A stretch of 58,902 nucleotides of DNA from Myxococcales bacterium (lineage in GTDB: Bacteria; Myxococcota_A; Polyangia; Polyangiales; Polyangiaceae): NCBI GenBank assembly GCA_016191785.1, contig JACPVJ010000154.1, positions 1 to 58,902 on the forward strand, read 5' to 3'. The position numbers were made by a program, and so were the translations under genes. The notes under the pieces were generated by a model. The model worked only from the letters and a program-made list of their open reading frames with translations. It made no database searches and was not told the origin of the DNA. Shown in pieces: positions 17,427 to 25,209 of this stretch (position 1 is the stretch's first letter; each line of letters starts with the position of its first letter).

Positions 17427-17442
17427 TGCAAGTGTCGAACCA
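17427..17442 (-). promoter_or_regulatory. Sigma-54 promoter of the minus-strand CBS gene
   Basis: The minus strand reads TGGTTCGACACTTGCA: 10 of 12 consensus positions and exact GG-N10-GC spacing. The predicted transcript start near 17416 leaves a leader of about 84 nt before the CBS gene at 17332. It abuts the opposite promoter at 17443 without a gap. Confidence 0.65.
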
Positions 17443-17458
17443 GGGCACGCGCATTGCA
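17443..17458 (+). promoter_or_regulatory. Sigma-54 promoter of the plus-strand CBS gene
   Basis: GGGCACGCGCATTGCA matches the -24/-12 consensus at 11 of 12 positions with exact spacing. The predicted transcript start is near 17469, 35 nt before the chosen ATG at 17504 and after the alternative ATG codons at 17459 and 17465. It therefore also fixes the start of the gene. Confidence 0.75.
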
Positions 17459-17503
17459 ATGTGCATGACGACAACATCGCGTGAAAGCGAGGCTTTGCAG
17501 ATC

Positions 17504-17920
17504 ATGGTCGTTCAAGAAGTCATGACCGAGGACCCCGTCACCGTACAGTCGAGCACGCCCATCCGGAAGGTGATCGCGACGCTCTTCGAGAGTGACTTCC
17601 GCCACCTGCCGATCGTGGATGGCGACCAGCTCGTGGGCATCGTCAGTGATCGCGACCTGCGCGCGTTCCTGGCTCCCACCATGCTCGAGCTCGAGAAGCC
17701 CGAAGAGGTCCAGAAGCGCCTCTCGCAGCCGGTCTCGGGTGTGATGAACGCGGACGTGGTGAGCGTGACCCCCGAGACGGACCTGTCCGAGGTGATCGAG
17801 CAGATGATCGACCAGAAGGTCGGGGCCGTTCCGGTGGTCCGGCCGGGCACCGACGAGCTGGTCGGCATCGTCAGCTACATCGACGTGCTCCGCGCCGCTC
17901 AAGAGTTCTTCGAAGAATGA
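17504..17920 (+). CDS. CBS-domain pair protein
   Basis: A 138-residue protein consisting of little more than two CBS motifs: VVQEVMTEDPVTVQSSTPI and VSGVMNADVVSVTPETDLS, with LVGIVSDRDLRAF and LVGIVSYIDVLRA. The ATG at 17504 is preferred to 17465 because GAGG lies 11 nt upstream and the sigma-54 promoter would start transcription at about 17469. It resembles hypoxic response protein 1-type CBS proteins. A binding role for AMP/ATP is known for the family, not shown here. Confidence 0.9.
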   Translation: MVVQEVMTEDPVTVQSSTPIRKVIATLFESDFRHLPIVDGDQLVGIVSDRDLRAFLAPTMLELEKPEEVQKRLSQPVSGVMNADVVSVTPETDLSEVIEQMIDQKVGAVPVVRPGTDELVGIVSYIDVLRAAQEFFEE

Positions 17921-17973
17921 GCTGAATTAGAGGCTGCCGAGCCGGCTCCCGGGGCGTGTATCCTTGGCGCCCG

Positions 17974-19614
17974 ATGGCGCCGCGCTTCGTCTGTCCGGCA
18001 TGTGGGGAGAGCGCTCCCTCGCCGGGCTTCTGCACCCACGACGGCGCGGCCCTGGATGCGCCGGGCGACGACGATCTGCTCGGAGCCACGGTCGGCAGCT
18101 TTCGCATCACCCGCCTGCTCGGGGCGGGGGGCATGGGCCAGGTCTATCGAGCGGTGAACCCCAGCATCGGCAGCCAGGTGGCCATCAAGCTGCTCTCACC
18201 GGCGTTCGTCCGGAGCAAACCAGCGGTCGAGCGCTTCTTTGCCGAAGCCCGCTCGGTCAACCTGATCCGCCACGAGCACATCGTGAACGTGCTCGATCTG
18301 GCCCTGATGCCCGACGGGCGCCCGTACATCACGATGGAGTACCTGGAGGGGCGCCCCCTCGCGGCGCTCCTCAGAGACCGACGCGTTCCCGGGCTCGGCT
18401 GGCTCGCGCGGTACTTCGTCGAGGTGCTCGACGCGCTGGGTGCGGCCCATCAGAGCGGGATCATCCACCGCGACATCAAGCCCGACAACCTCTGGGTGAC
18501 ACCCCAAGGGCACGCCAAGGTGCTCGACTTCGGCATCGCAAAGCTCAAGCCCAGCACCGACGTGGCGGCGCCCGAGACTCACACCGGGGCGTTGATGGGT
18601 ACCCCCCACTACATGTCTCCCGAGCAGGCCGCGGCCAAGCCGGTCGATCACCGGAGCGACCTCTACTCGCTGGCCGTCGTGCTCTACGAGTGCGTGACCG
18701 GGGTCAAGCCGTTCGATGCCCCGTCGCTCTTCGAGCTCTTGCGTCAGCACATCGAGCATCACCCGGTGCCTCCCGGCCAGTTGAGCGGGCTCCTTCCGCC
18801 GGCGTACGAGCAGGTCATCTTGCGCGCGCTGAACAAGGACCCGAGCCTCAGGTTCGCGTCCGCCGCCGAGATGGGGGCGGCCCTCGAGGTCGCGGCGCGG
18901 GGTCTTGGCCCCGAGGCGTTCAAGACACCCACCCTCGGTCCCGAGGCGACCGTGGCACGCGTGACGCCCGGGCCAGTGGTGACTGCCCCGAGCTTTGGGG
19001 CGCCCGCGCAAACCGTGTCCGCGTCGCCGGCCCCGACCGGCCGCTCGATCGCGCCCTGGATCCTGACGGCAGGCTTCGCGCTGATCGCGCTGATGGCCGT
19101 GGTCAGCCTCGGCGTGCTCTTCCTGAGCCGGGGGCGCAGCGGCCGCGCGGCGCGACCCGCAGGGGTGCCGAGCGTGGAGCCCGTGGCCTATCTGGACACC
19201 GCTCGCCAGAGCGCCCGCGAGATCGCGCCCGATGCAGAGCTGGTCCGCGTCGAGGTGAGCGGCGTCGCCCGGGATGGCAAGCTCGACTTTTCCCCGAAGG
19301 CAGCCGGGCGCGCGGACTACTTCTTCCTCTCGCCCCGGGGCAAGCTCGAGAGCGCCGGCCGCGGCGAACCCCGCTGCATCGTCCGGGTGTCGCTGAGCCG
19401 CGATGGGGTGAAGGCGGCGTTCACCTCGTCCAGCTGCGCCAACGCTTGGGTCGTTCCGAAACCGAAGTGCTCGCTGGCCGGCGTCGCGCAGCGGGCCGGG
19501 TCGCTGTCGAGCGTTTCTCTGGCCCGATACGTCAAGCGTCACGAAGACGCTCTGCCCGAGTGGTTCGTCCACACCGGGACGACTCAGCTCTGGTTGCCCG
19601 ACGACTGCGGGTAG
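17974..19614 (+). CDS. Membrane-anchored Ser/Thr protein kinase (Hanks type) with N-terminal zinc ribbon
   Basis: The protein has 546 residues. An N-terminal CPACG...FCTHDG ribbon is followed by a complete kinase domain: Gly loop GAGGMGQVYRA (about 50), VAIKLL Lys (about 72), HRDIKPDN (about 165), DFGIAK (about 185), MSPEQ (about 214). A Pro/Ala/Thr-rich linker leads to one membrane segment (about 357-383) and a C-terminal domain of about 160 residues, presumably periplasmic and of no recognised family. All catalytic residues are present, so it should be active. ATG 17974 starts the ribbon; GTG 17956 is possible. Such kinases are abundant in myxobacteria. It starts 53 bp after the CBS gene and may be co-transcribed with it. 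Confidence 0.92.
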   Translation: MAPRFVCPACGESAPSPGFCTHDGAALDAPGDDDLLGATVGSFRITRLLGAGGMGQVYRAVNPSIGSQVAIKLLSPAFVRSKPAVERFFAEARSVNLIRHEHIVNVLDLALMPDGRPYITMEYLEGRPLAALLRDRRVPGLGWLARYFVEVLDALGAAHQSGIIHRDIKPDNLWVTPQGHAKVLDFGIAKLKPSTDVAAPETHTGALMGTPHYMSPEQAAAKPVDHRSDLYSLAVVLYECVTGVKPFDAPSLFELLRQHIEHHPVPPGQLSGLLPPAYEQVILRALNKDPSLRFASAAEMGAALEVAARGLGPEAFKTPTLGPEATVARVTPGPVVTAPSFGAPAQTVSASPAPTGRSIAPWILTAGFALIALMAVVSLGVLFLSRGRSGRAARPAGVPSVEPVAYLDTARQSAREIAPDAELVRVEVSGVARDGKLDFSPKAAGRADYFFLSPRGKLESAGRGEPRCIVRVSLSRDGVKAAFTSSSCANAWVVPKPKCSLAGVAQRAGSLSSVSLARYVKRHEDALPEWFVHTGTTQLWLPDDCG

Positions 19615-20555
19615 GGCCAGTCGATCCGGTGCTGTGGCTCGTAGCCGAGCTCGCGCTGGGCACGTCGCCCGTCCAGCACGGCGCTGAAGTGAAAGCGGCG
19701 ATAGTTCAGGTCGTAGCGGAAGTCACTGCCCAGGGTCCGCGCCCGGAGGCGATAGAGCGGGGCAAGGAGCGGCCCGGGGAGCGGCACCGGCACCCGGCCC
19801 CAACGCTCGATGGCGCGAGAGAGCGGGAGCACGTCCGCTCCCGGCACGTTGAACACCCCGCTGCTCGCGCCGCGAACTGCGAGCTCGAGCGCGCGCGCGG
19901 CATCCTCGAGCGACAGCAGGTTCAACATCGGGTCGAAGCCCGCGGGCTTCAGGCAGACCCTCGACCCCAGGTAGTCGTAGAGCTGGCTGCCGACGTCGGC
20001 GGCCAGGATCTCGGCGCAGCGCAGCACCACGATCTGCATGCTCGACATGCCCATGCGGGTACACACGGTCAGATCCGCCTCGACCCGATCGCGCACCTTC
20101 TGCGGAGCCTGGGGGGACAGATCCAGCGGATCGTCCTCGCCCAGCAAGGTCGAGCGACGCGGGTCGAGGCGATACACGGCGCTCGCGCTGCGGAACACGA
20201 AGCGCCGAACGCTGGGGTGCCGCTCGGCGAGCGAGAGCAGATCGCGCGTGCACTCGACGTTGAGAGCGTGGATGCGCGGCCCTTCGTCGTGGGCTCGGCG
20301 GTGGAGCGCGTTGTGGACCACGACGTCGACCGCGAGCTCGCGCCCGTCGGCGTAGAGCAGGTCGTGCAGCTCGCGGGGCCGGGTCAGGTCGACCTGGCGG
20401 TATCGATAGCGATTCGGGTCGCGCTTCGCGAGCGGGACGGGGTCGGCTTCGGCCCCGACCGCCAGCACCAGAGCGGTGCCCGGGTCCGCCAAGAGCCGCT
20501 CGATCAGGCGGCGACCGATGGGCGTGGTGGCGCCCGTGACCATCACGCGGTTCAT
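19584..20555 (-). CDS. NAD-dependent epimerase/dehydratase (SDR), second copy of the acyltransferase-SDR module
   Basis: An extended SDR of 323 residues with the N-terminal motif VTGATTPIGRRL, DVVVHNALH, and FRSASAVY with the active-site-like Tyr region. The ATG at 20555 shares one base with the acyltransferase stop (TGATG), making the pair translationally coupled. The 3' end overlaps the convergent Ser/Thr kinase gene by 31 bp. The pair mirrors that at 2966-4686. Membership in a USP-led operon suggests use under stress. Confidence 0.82.
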   Translation of the reverse strand: MNRVMVTGATTPIGRRLIERLLADPGTALVLAVGAEADPVPLAKRDPNRYRYRQVDLTRPRELHDLLYADGRELAVDVVVHNALHRRAHDEGPRIHALNVECTRDLLSLAERHPSVRRFVFRSASAVYRLDPRRSTLLGEDDPLDLSPQAPQKVRDRVEADLTVCTRMGMSSMQIVVLRCAEILAADVGSQLYDYLGSRVCLKPAGFDPMLNLLSLEDAARALELAVRGASSGVFNVPGADVLPLSRAIERWGRVPVPLPGPLLAPLYRLRARTLGSDFRYDLNYRRFHFSAVLDGRRAQRELGYEPQHRIDWPYPQSSGNQS

Positions 20556-21391
20556 CACCACAGGCCCTCTCGCTGGCCGAGGCCCTGGGCGATCAGCGCC
20601 TCGACGGCGTGCTCGACGACGAGCGCGGCGTCACGGACCGCGGCCGGGTCGTCGGCGTCGCCGAAGCGCTCGTGGAGCACCAGCGGCTCGCCATAGTGGA
20701 TGTGCAGCCGGACCGGCAGCGGCAGCGGGGTCGCGGGGATCGGCAGGAACGGAGCCCCGAACGCGTGGAACGCGTCCAGCCGGCCGATCTCGGGCCAGGC
20801 CTCTTCGGCGCCGATGACGGCTACCGGGACCACGGGAGCGCGGTGGCGCAGCGCCAGCTCGGCGTGTCCCACGCGCCAGCTCTGGAGCTGGTAGCGCTTC
20901 TTCCATCCCTTTCCGATCCCCGGTGCGCCCTCGGGGAAGACCAGGACCAGCTCGCCGGACTCGAGCAGGTGGCGGAAGTTGCCTGCGCTCCCCGCGACCA
21001 CCCCGACACGGCTGAACGCGGTGCCGACCCACGGCATCAGCGGAATGAAGACGTCGCCGATCACCCGAGCGACGCGCGGCGGAGAGGTCTGCCGCGCGAC
21101 GTCGACGACGATCATGGCGCCGTCGATCGGCAAGAGCCCGCTGTGGTTGGCGGCGAGGATCGCCGCCCCCGATCGCGGCAAATGCTCGGCTCCGTGGCTG
21201 GTCACGCGGAAGTAGCGCTCGTAGGCGAAGCGCGTGAGGCCCAGGGCCAGGGCGAAGGCTTCGGGGTCGAAGCCGAGCACGTCGAACCCGTGGCCGGCAT
21301 CGCGAAAGGCCACGGACCCGAGCGCGGCCTTCTGTCGCGGCTCGAGCAGCAGATCGGAAAGCACGTTTCCAAGGCGCCGACCCAGGGACAT
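20555..21391 (-). CDS. PlsC-like lysophospholipid acyltransferase
   Basis: A 278-residue acyltransferase with motif I NHSGLLPID (catalytic His/Asp), FPEGAPGIGKGW as motif III, and VVPVAVIG as motif IV. The C-terminal stretch HIHYGEPL resembles EVHYGEAI in the protein at 2966, so the two enzymes belong to one subgroup. It starts 7 bp after the stop of the tandem USP gene. The role is acylation of a lysolipid or glycerol-type acceptor; the acceptor is unknown. Confidence 0.85.
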   Translation of the reverse strand: MSLGRRLGNVLSDLLLEPRQKAALGSVAFRDAGHGFDVLGFDPEAFALALGLTRFAYERYFRVTSHGAEHLPRSGAAILAANHSGLLPIDGAMIVVDVARQTSPPRVARVIGDVFIPLMPWVGTAFSRVGVVAGSAGNFRHLLESGELVLVFPEGAPGIGKGWKKRYQLQSWRVGHAELALRHRAPVVPVAVIGAEEAWPEIGRLDAFHAFGAPFLPIPATPLPLPVRLHIHYGEPLVLHERFGDADDPAAVRDAALVVEHAVEALIAQGLGQREGLW

Positions 21392-21398
21392 GGCGTGC

Positions 21399-22253
21399 TC
21401 AGCTGGGCCCCGCCGGGCTGGTCAAGAGCAGGCTGCACGGTGCCGATCGGAGCAACCGCTCGGCCGTGCCGCCCAGGAAGACCCGGCGAAGCCCGCCGAG
21501 CCCGGTTCGTCCGACGATCAGCAGATCCGTCTTCTCTTCCAGCGCCAGGGCTCGCAGCACGCCTGCGGGCTCGCCCCACGCCGTGCGAAGCGCCCCGGCC
21601 AGGTTTGGTCGATGGGCGCGCTCGACGAACTCGGAGAGCGCGGCGGCCGTCGTCGCTGCGTGGGCGCCGAGCTCGCCCTTCGACGTGTCGGCATCCGGGG
21701 AGAAGTCGAGATGCTCGAGCACGTGCACCACGGTCGGCGTGGCCGCCAGGCGCTCGCAGAAGTCCGAGGCGAAGAGCAAGGCCTCGCGCGACGCATCGGA
21801 GCGGTCCACGGCGACCATGACCCGGGCCAGCCCGGGCTCGCGACGCGCACGGCTGATCCACACCGGCTGCCGTGCGAAGCGCGCGATCGTCTCCGCCGTC
21901 GGTCCCGTGCCCGGCTCGCCATGCGGGTGATCTCCCGCCCCGATGACAATCAAGCTCGAGTCGAGGGCCTCGGCGGTGTGCAACACGGCCTCGGCGGGGC
22001 TTCCCAGCGCCACGCGCTCGTCGCCCACCTTCGCGTCGGCCTCGAGCAGCGCGCGGCGACACTCGTGCAGGTGCTGGCGCGTGCGCGCTTCGAGGGCAGC
22101 CGCGCTGGTCGCCGTTCGCGGGTGGGACGACTGGACGTGAACCAGATCGACCGGGACACGGTACGCCCGCGCGAGCATGGCGGCGTCCGCTCGGGCCAGC
22201 TCCGCCGCCTTGCCGAAGTCGGTCGCCAGAAGCACGCGCAGGAGCCCAGCCAT
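21399..22253 (-). CDS. Tandem universal stress protein (two UspA domains)
   Basis: A 284-residue protein with two USP domains. The first (about 1-140, LLRVLLATDFG) has a degenerate loop (GAGDHPHGEPGTGPT). The second (about 143-284, ARVMVAVDRSDASREAL) keeps GRTGLGGLRRVFLGGT, close to the ATP-binding pattern. This layout is also seen in mycobacterial hypoxia-induced USPs. It is the first gene of USP-acyltransferase-SDR and has its own sigma-54 site at 22269-22284. The ATG at 22253 would leave a leader of about 5 nt; a GTG at codon 7 is a less likely start. Confidence 0.9.
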   Translation of the reverse strand: MAGLLRVLLATDFGKAAELARADAAMLARAYRVPVDLVHVQSSHPRTATSAAALEARTRQHLHECRRALLEADAKVGDERVALGSPAEAVLHTAEALDSSLIVIGAGDHPHGEPGTGPTAETIARFARQPVWISRARREPGLARVMVAVDRSDASREALLFASDFCERLAATPTVVHVLEHLDFSPDADTSKGELGAHAATTAAALSEFVERAHRPNLAGALRTAWGEPAGVLRALALEEKTDLLIVGRTGLGGLRRVFLGGTAERLLRSAPCSLLLTSPAGPS

Positions 22254-22268
22254 TGTGCTCTAGATCGA

Positions 22269-22284
22269 AGCAAGCGGCGCGCCA
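22269..22284 (-). promoter_or_regulatory. Sigma-54 promoter of the USP-acyltransferase-SDR operon
   Basis: The minus strand reads TGGCGCGCCGCTTGCT, matching the -24/-12 consensus at 11 of 12 positions (last base W) with exact GG-N10-GC spacing. The predicted start near 22258 is about 5 nt from the USP ATG. It shares a 118-bp upstream region with the oppositely directed site at 22403. Confidence 0.65.
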
Positions 22285-22402
22285 CCACGAAACGGCTCGG
22301 GCGCGTCGGTCAGTCACGCATGGTTTTCCGGCAGGCGTCACGGGCACCGCAAGATTTTCCGCTCGGTCCCGGCGGGTTGCCCGTACTGTGCGTGCCTGTC
22401 GA

Positions 22403-22418
22403 TGGCACGAGTCTCGCA
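22403..22418 (+). promoter_or_regulatory. Sigma-54 promoter of the His-motif lipoprotein gene
   Basis: TGGCACGAGTCTCGCA matches the consensus at 11 of 12 positions, including the complete TGGCACG half, with exact spacing. The predicted transcript start near 22429 lies 24 nt before the ATG, and the leader contains the ribosome site GGGAGG. Confidence 0.75.
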
Positions 22419-22452
22419 GTGCGCGAGGTCGTCCCACGCTCGGGAGGCAAAG

Positions 22453-22779
22453 ATGTCGAAGTGGATCCGGTTTTCTCTGGCTCTGACGGTCGCCGCGCTC
22501 GCGGTGGGTTGTGACAAGGGTGGCGGCGCAGGCGCCGGCAAGTGTGGAAGCGGCACGGCCGTCGAGCTCTCGGGGAACCATGGTCACGCGGTCGACATCC
22601 CCGCGGACGCCGTGAAGCGGGGGATGGGTGGCGGCTATGCCGTCAAGGGCGGCGACCATGAGCACGCGGTGGTGCTCAAGGACGACGACATGAAGAAGCT
22701 GCAAGCCGGCGAAAAGGTCACGACCCGGACCAGCAGCGTGAACAGCCACCTTCACGAAGTGACCATCACCTGCAAGTGA
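22453..22779 (+). CDS. Small periplasmic lipoprotein with three His-X-His motifs
   Basis: The protein has 108 residues. A signal peptide ends in the lipobox LAVGC (Cys at about 20), so the mature protein is a lipoprotein of about 89 residues. It contains three similar units with paired histidines: NHGHAVDIP, DHEHAVVL and SHLHEVTI, each in a short beta-strand context. The spacing suggests a metal-binding or compact beta fold, but no known family is recognised. The ribosome site GGGAGG precedes the ATG. It is monocistronic, facing the convergent hypE gene, with a strong sigma-54 promoter. Confidence 0.8.
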   Translation: MSKWIRFSLALTVAALAVGCDKGGGAGAGKCGSGTAVELSGNHGHAVDIPADAVKRGMGGGYAVKGGDHEHAVVLKDDDMKKLQAGEKVTTRTSSVNSHLHEVTITCK

Positions 22780-22788
22780 AGCGTTGAT

Positions 22789-23835
22789 TCAGCAGATCCG
22801 CGGCAGCTGCTCGCCGCTCTGCAGGCTCAGCGGTCGCAGGTTGCCGAGCGCACCGCGCGCCGACACCCGGCCCTGGGCGCCCTGCTTTTTGGACACGCTG
22901 CCGATTCGGACGGCGCCCGACGAGACGGGGCGCGCGCGCAGCACACCGAGCGCCCGAGCGGCGTCCTTGGGTGCCACGACCACCACCATTCGGCCCTCGT
23001 TGGCGATATAGAGCGGGTCGAGCCCCAAGAGCTCCGAGGCGCCGCGCACCGCGTCGTGGACCGGCACCCGCGCTTCGTCGATCTCGACGTCGACGCCGGC
23101 ATCGAGGGCGAGCTCGGCCAGAGCCGAGGCCAAGCCCCCCCGGGTGAGATCGCGCAGGCAGTGGACGTCGAGCCCATCGTCGATCAGCGCCCGCACCGGC
23201 GGCACGAGCGGAGCGCAGTCGCTCTCGAGCTCCGTGCCCAGCGCGAGCCCCGAGCGCACGCTCATCACGGCGATGCCGTGCCGCCCGACGTCCCCGCTGA
23301 GCAGCACCACATCGCCAGGCTGGATCCGCGCCGGTCCGACGTCGACCCGGTCGCGAACCCAGCCGACCCCTGCGGTGTTCAGGTAGACGCCGTGGCCGCG
23401 ACCGTGGTCGACCACCTTGGTGTCGCCGGTGACGATCGCGACGCCACACTCGGCGCAGGCCTCTGCCATCGACCGCACGATGCGGACCAGGCTGTCGATC
23501 GGCAGCCCCTCTTCGAGCACGAAGCCCGCGGTCAAATACGCGGGCTCGGCGCCGGCCATGCACAGGTCGTTGACCGTGCCGAACACCGCCAGCTTGCCGA
23601 TGTCACCGCCGGGAAAGAACAACGGGTCGACCACGTACGAGTCGGTGGTCATGGCCAGACGGGCGGCCTCGACGGGAACCACCGCCGAGTCGTGCCGCGA
23701 CGCCAGCACCGGGTTGTCGAAGGCAGCGGCGAACACCTGCTCGATCAGCTCGCGCATCAGGCGGCCCCCGCCGCCGTGGGCCAGCTGCACCGTGTCGTGG
23801 CGGACCGGGACCGAACAGCTCGGCGACAGCGTCAT
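22789..23835 (-). CDS. hypE: Hydrogenase maturation protein HypE
   Basis: A 348-residue protein that dehydrates the carbamoyl group on its own C-terminal Cys to a cyanide ligand for the NiFe centre. It ends in PRIC, the required terminal cysteine. The ATP-binding AIRS-type fold is visible: HGGGGRLMRELI at the start, GDIGKLAVFGTVNDLCMAGA, VTGDTKVV and LRDLTRGGLASAL. The ATG at 23835 overlaps the hypD stop. It is the last gene of hypC-hypD-hypE. Confidence 0.97.
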   Translation of the reverse strand: MTLSPSCSVPVRHDTVQLAHGGGGRLMRELIEQVFAAAFDNPVLASRHDSAVVPVEAARLAMTTDSYVVDPLFFPGGDIGKLAVFGTVNDLCMAGAEPAYLTAGFVLEEGLPIDSLVRIVRSMAEACAECGVAIVTGDTKVVDHGRGHGVYLNTAGVGWVRDRVDVGPARIQPGDVVLLSGDVGRHGIAVMSVRSGLALGTELESDCAPLVPPVRALIDDGLDVHCLRDLTRGGLASALAELALDAGVDVEIDEARVPVHDAVRGASELLGLDPLYIANEGRMVVVVAPKDAARALGVLRARPVSSGAVRIGSVSKKQGAQGRVSARGALGNLRPLSLQSGEQLPRIC

Positions 23836-24923
23836 GCTCCGGGCCTGCGGTAGGCGAAGTACGCCGCGCACGCGCCTTCGCTCGACACCATGGTCGCGCC
23901 CAGCGGGTGCTCTGGGGTGCAGCGGGTGCCGAACGCCGGGCAGTCTGCTGGCTTCTCGACGCCGCGCAAGATGCGCCCGCTGTGGCACTCGGTCGGCTCT
24001 TCGGCGTGGGTGTCGCCGAGCTCGAAGCGTCGCTCGGCGTCCAGCGAGTGGTACTCGGCGCGCAGCCCCAGCCCGCTCTCGGGGATCTCTCCGATGCCCC
24101 GCCACTTGCGCGGGACGACCTCGAACACCGACTCGACCATGCGCCGCGCCTCGGCGTTCCCGTGCTGGGCCACCGAGCGAGCGTACTGGTTCTCGACCTC
24201 GTGGCGGCCGCTCTCGAGCTGCTCGATGCACATCAGGATGCCCTGCAAGAGGTCGAGGGGCTCGAAGCCCGTGGCGACGATCGGGACGCGATACTGCGCT
24301 GCGATCGGGCGGTATTCGTCCAACCCCATCACGGTACAGACGTGGCCGGCGGCGAGGAACGCATCGACCCTGGCCTCGGGGTCCGACAAGATGGCGAGCA
24401 GCGCCGGGGGCACGAGCACGTGCGAGACCAAGAGCGAGAAGTTCTTCGCGCCCTCGCGAAGCGCCAGGTGCGCACACATCGCGATGGCCGGTGCCGTGGT
24501 CTCGAAGCCGACCGCGAAGAACACCACCTGGCGCTCGGGGTTCTCTCGGGCGACCGCGAGCGCGTCGAGCGGCGAGTACACCACCCGCACGTCGGCGCCT
24601 CGGCTCTTGGCGCCGAACAGATCGGACCGCGAGCCCGGGACCCGGAGCATGTCACCGAACGAGCACAGGGTGACCCCGGGGCGCTCTGCCACGGCGATGG
24701 CTCGGTCGATCATCTCGAGGGGGGTGACGCACACCGGGCAGCCGGGGCCGTGGATCAGCGTGACCGCGTCGGGGAGCAGCTGATCGATGCCAAAGCGCAC
24801 GATCGAGTGGGTCTGCCCACCGCAGACTTCCATGATCCGCCAGGGGCGCGTGACGGCCCGGGCGATGGACTCGGCACAGCGACGAGCCAGCGCAGGGTCT
24901 CGGAACTCGTCCACCAGCTTCAT
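23832..24923 (-). CDS. hypD: Hydrogenase maturation protein HypD
   Basis: A 363-residue iron-sulfur protein that, with HypC, assembles Fe(CN)2CO. Signature stretches are present: MEVCGGQTHSIVRFGID, IHGPGCPVCVTP, FFAVGFETTAP, GHVCTVMG and the C-terminal cluster cysteines (ADCPAFGTRCTPEHPLGA, SSEGACAAYFAY). Start at ATG 24923, overlapping the hypC stop by 4 bp; the open frame above it is a shadow. Confidence 0.97.
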   Translation of the reverse strand: MKLVDEFRDPALARRCAESIARAVTRPWRIMEVCGGQTHSIVRFGIDQLLPDAVTLIHGPGCPVCVTPLEMIDRAIAVAERPGVTLCSFGDMLRVPGSRSDLFGAKSRGADVRVVYSPLDALAVARENPERQVVFFAVGFETTAPAIAMCAHLALREGAKNFSLLVSHVLVPPALLAILSDPEARVDAFLAAGHVCTVMGLDEYRPIAAQYRVPIVATGFEPLDLLQGILMCIEQLESGRHEVENQYARSVAQHGNAEARRMVESVFEVVPRKWRGIGEIPESGLGLRAEYHSLDAERRFELGDTHAEEPTECHSGRILRGVEKPADCPAFGTRCTPEHPLGATMVSSEGACAAYFAYRRPGA

Positions 24924-25159
24924 GGCTCGAGCTCCTCGAGGTTCCCGAGCTCGGCAAGGTGCTCGAGGGTGCGACGCGCTTCCTCTTGATTGACCACGCT
25001 GATGGCGAAACCGACGTGCACGATCACGTAGTCGCCGACCCGGACCTCCGGCACGTAGGCCAGGCAGACGTCCTTCTGGATGCCGCCGAAGGCGACGCGC
25101 CCGGACGGCAGCGGACCCCCCTCGATGCTCAAGACCTGGCCAGGAATGCCGAGGCACAT
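24920..25159 (-). CDS. hypC: Hydrogenase maturation chaperone HypC
   Basis: A 79-residue OB-fold chaperone with the required N-terminal MCLGIPGQV (Cys2 binds the iron ligand). DYVIVHVGFAISVVNQEEA is the conserved second half. It leads hypC-D-E and is divergent, with a 50-bp gap, from the gene at 25210. Confidence 0.96.
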   Translation of the reverse strand: MCLGIPGQVLSIEGGPLPSGRVAFGGIQKDVCLAYVPEVRVGDYVIVHVGFAISVVNQEEARRTLEHLAELGNLEELEP

Positions 25160-25209
25160 GCGAGCCTTTGAATACCACGAATCGTCGCGTGCTAACGTCG
25201 CGTTCGCCG

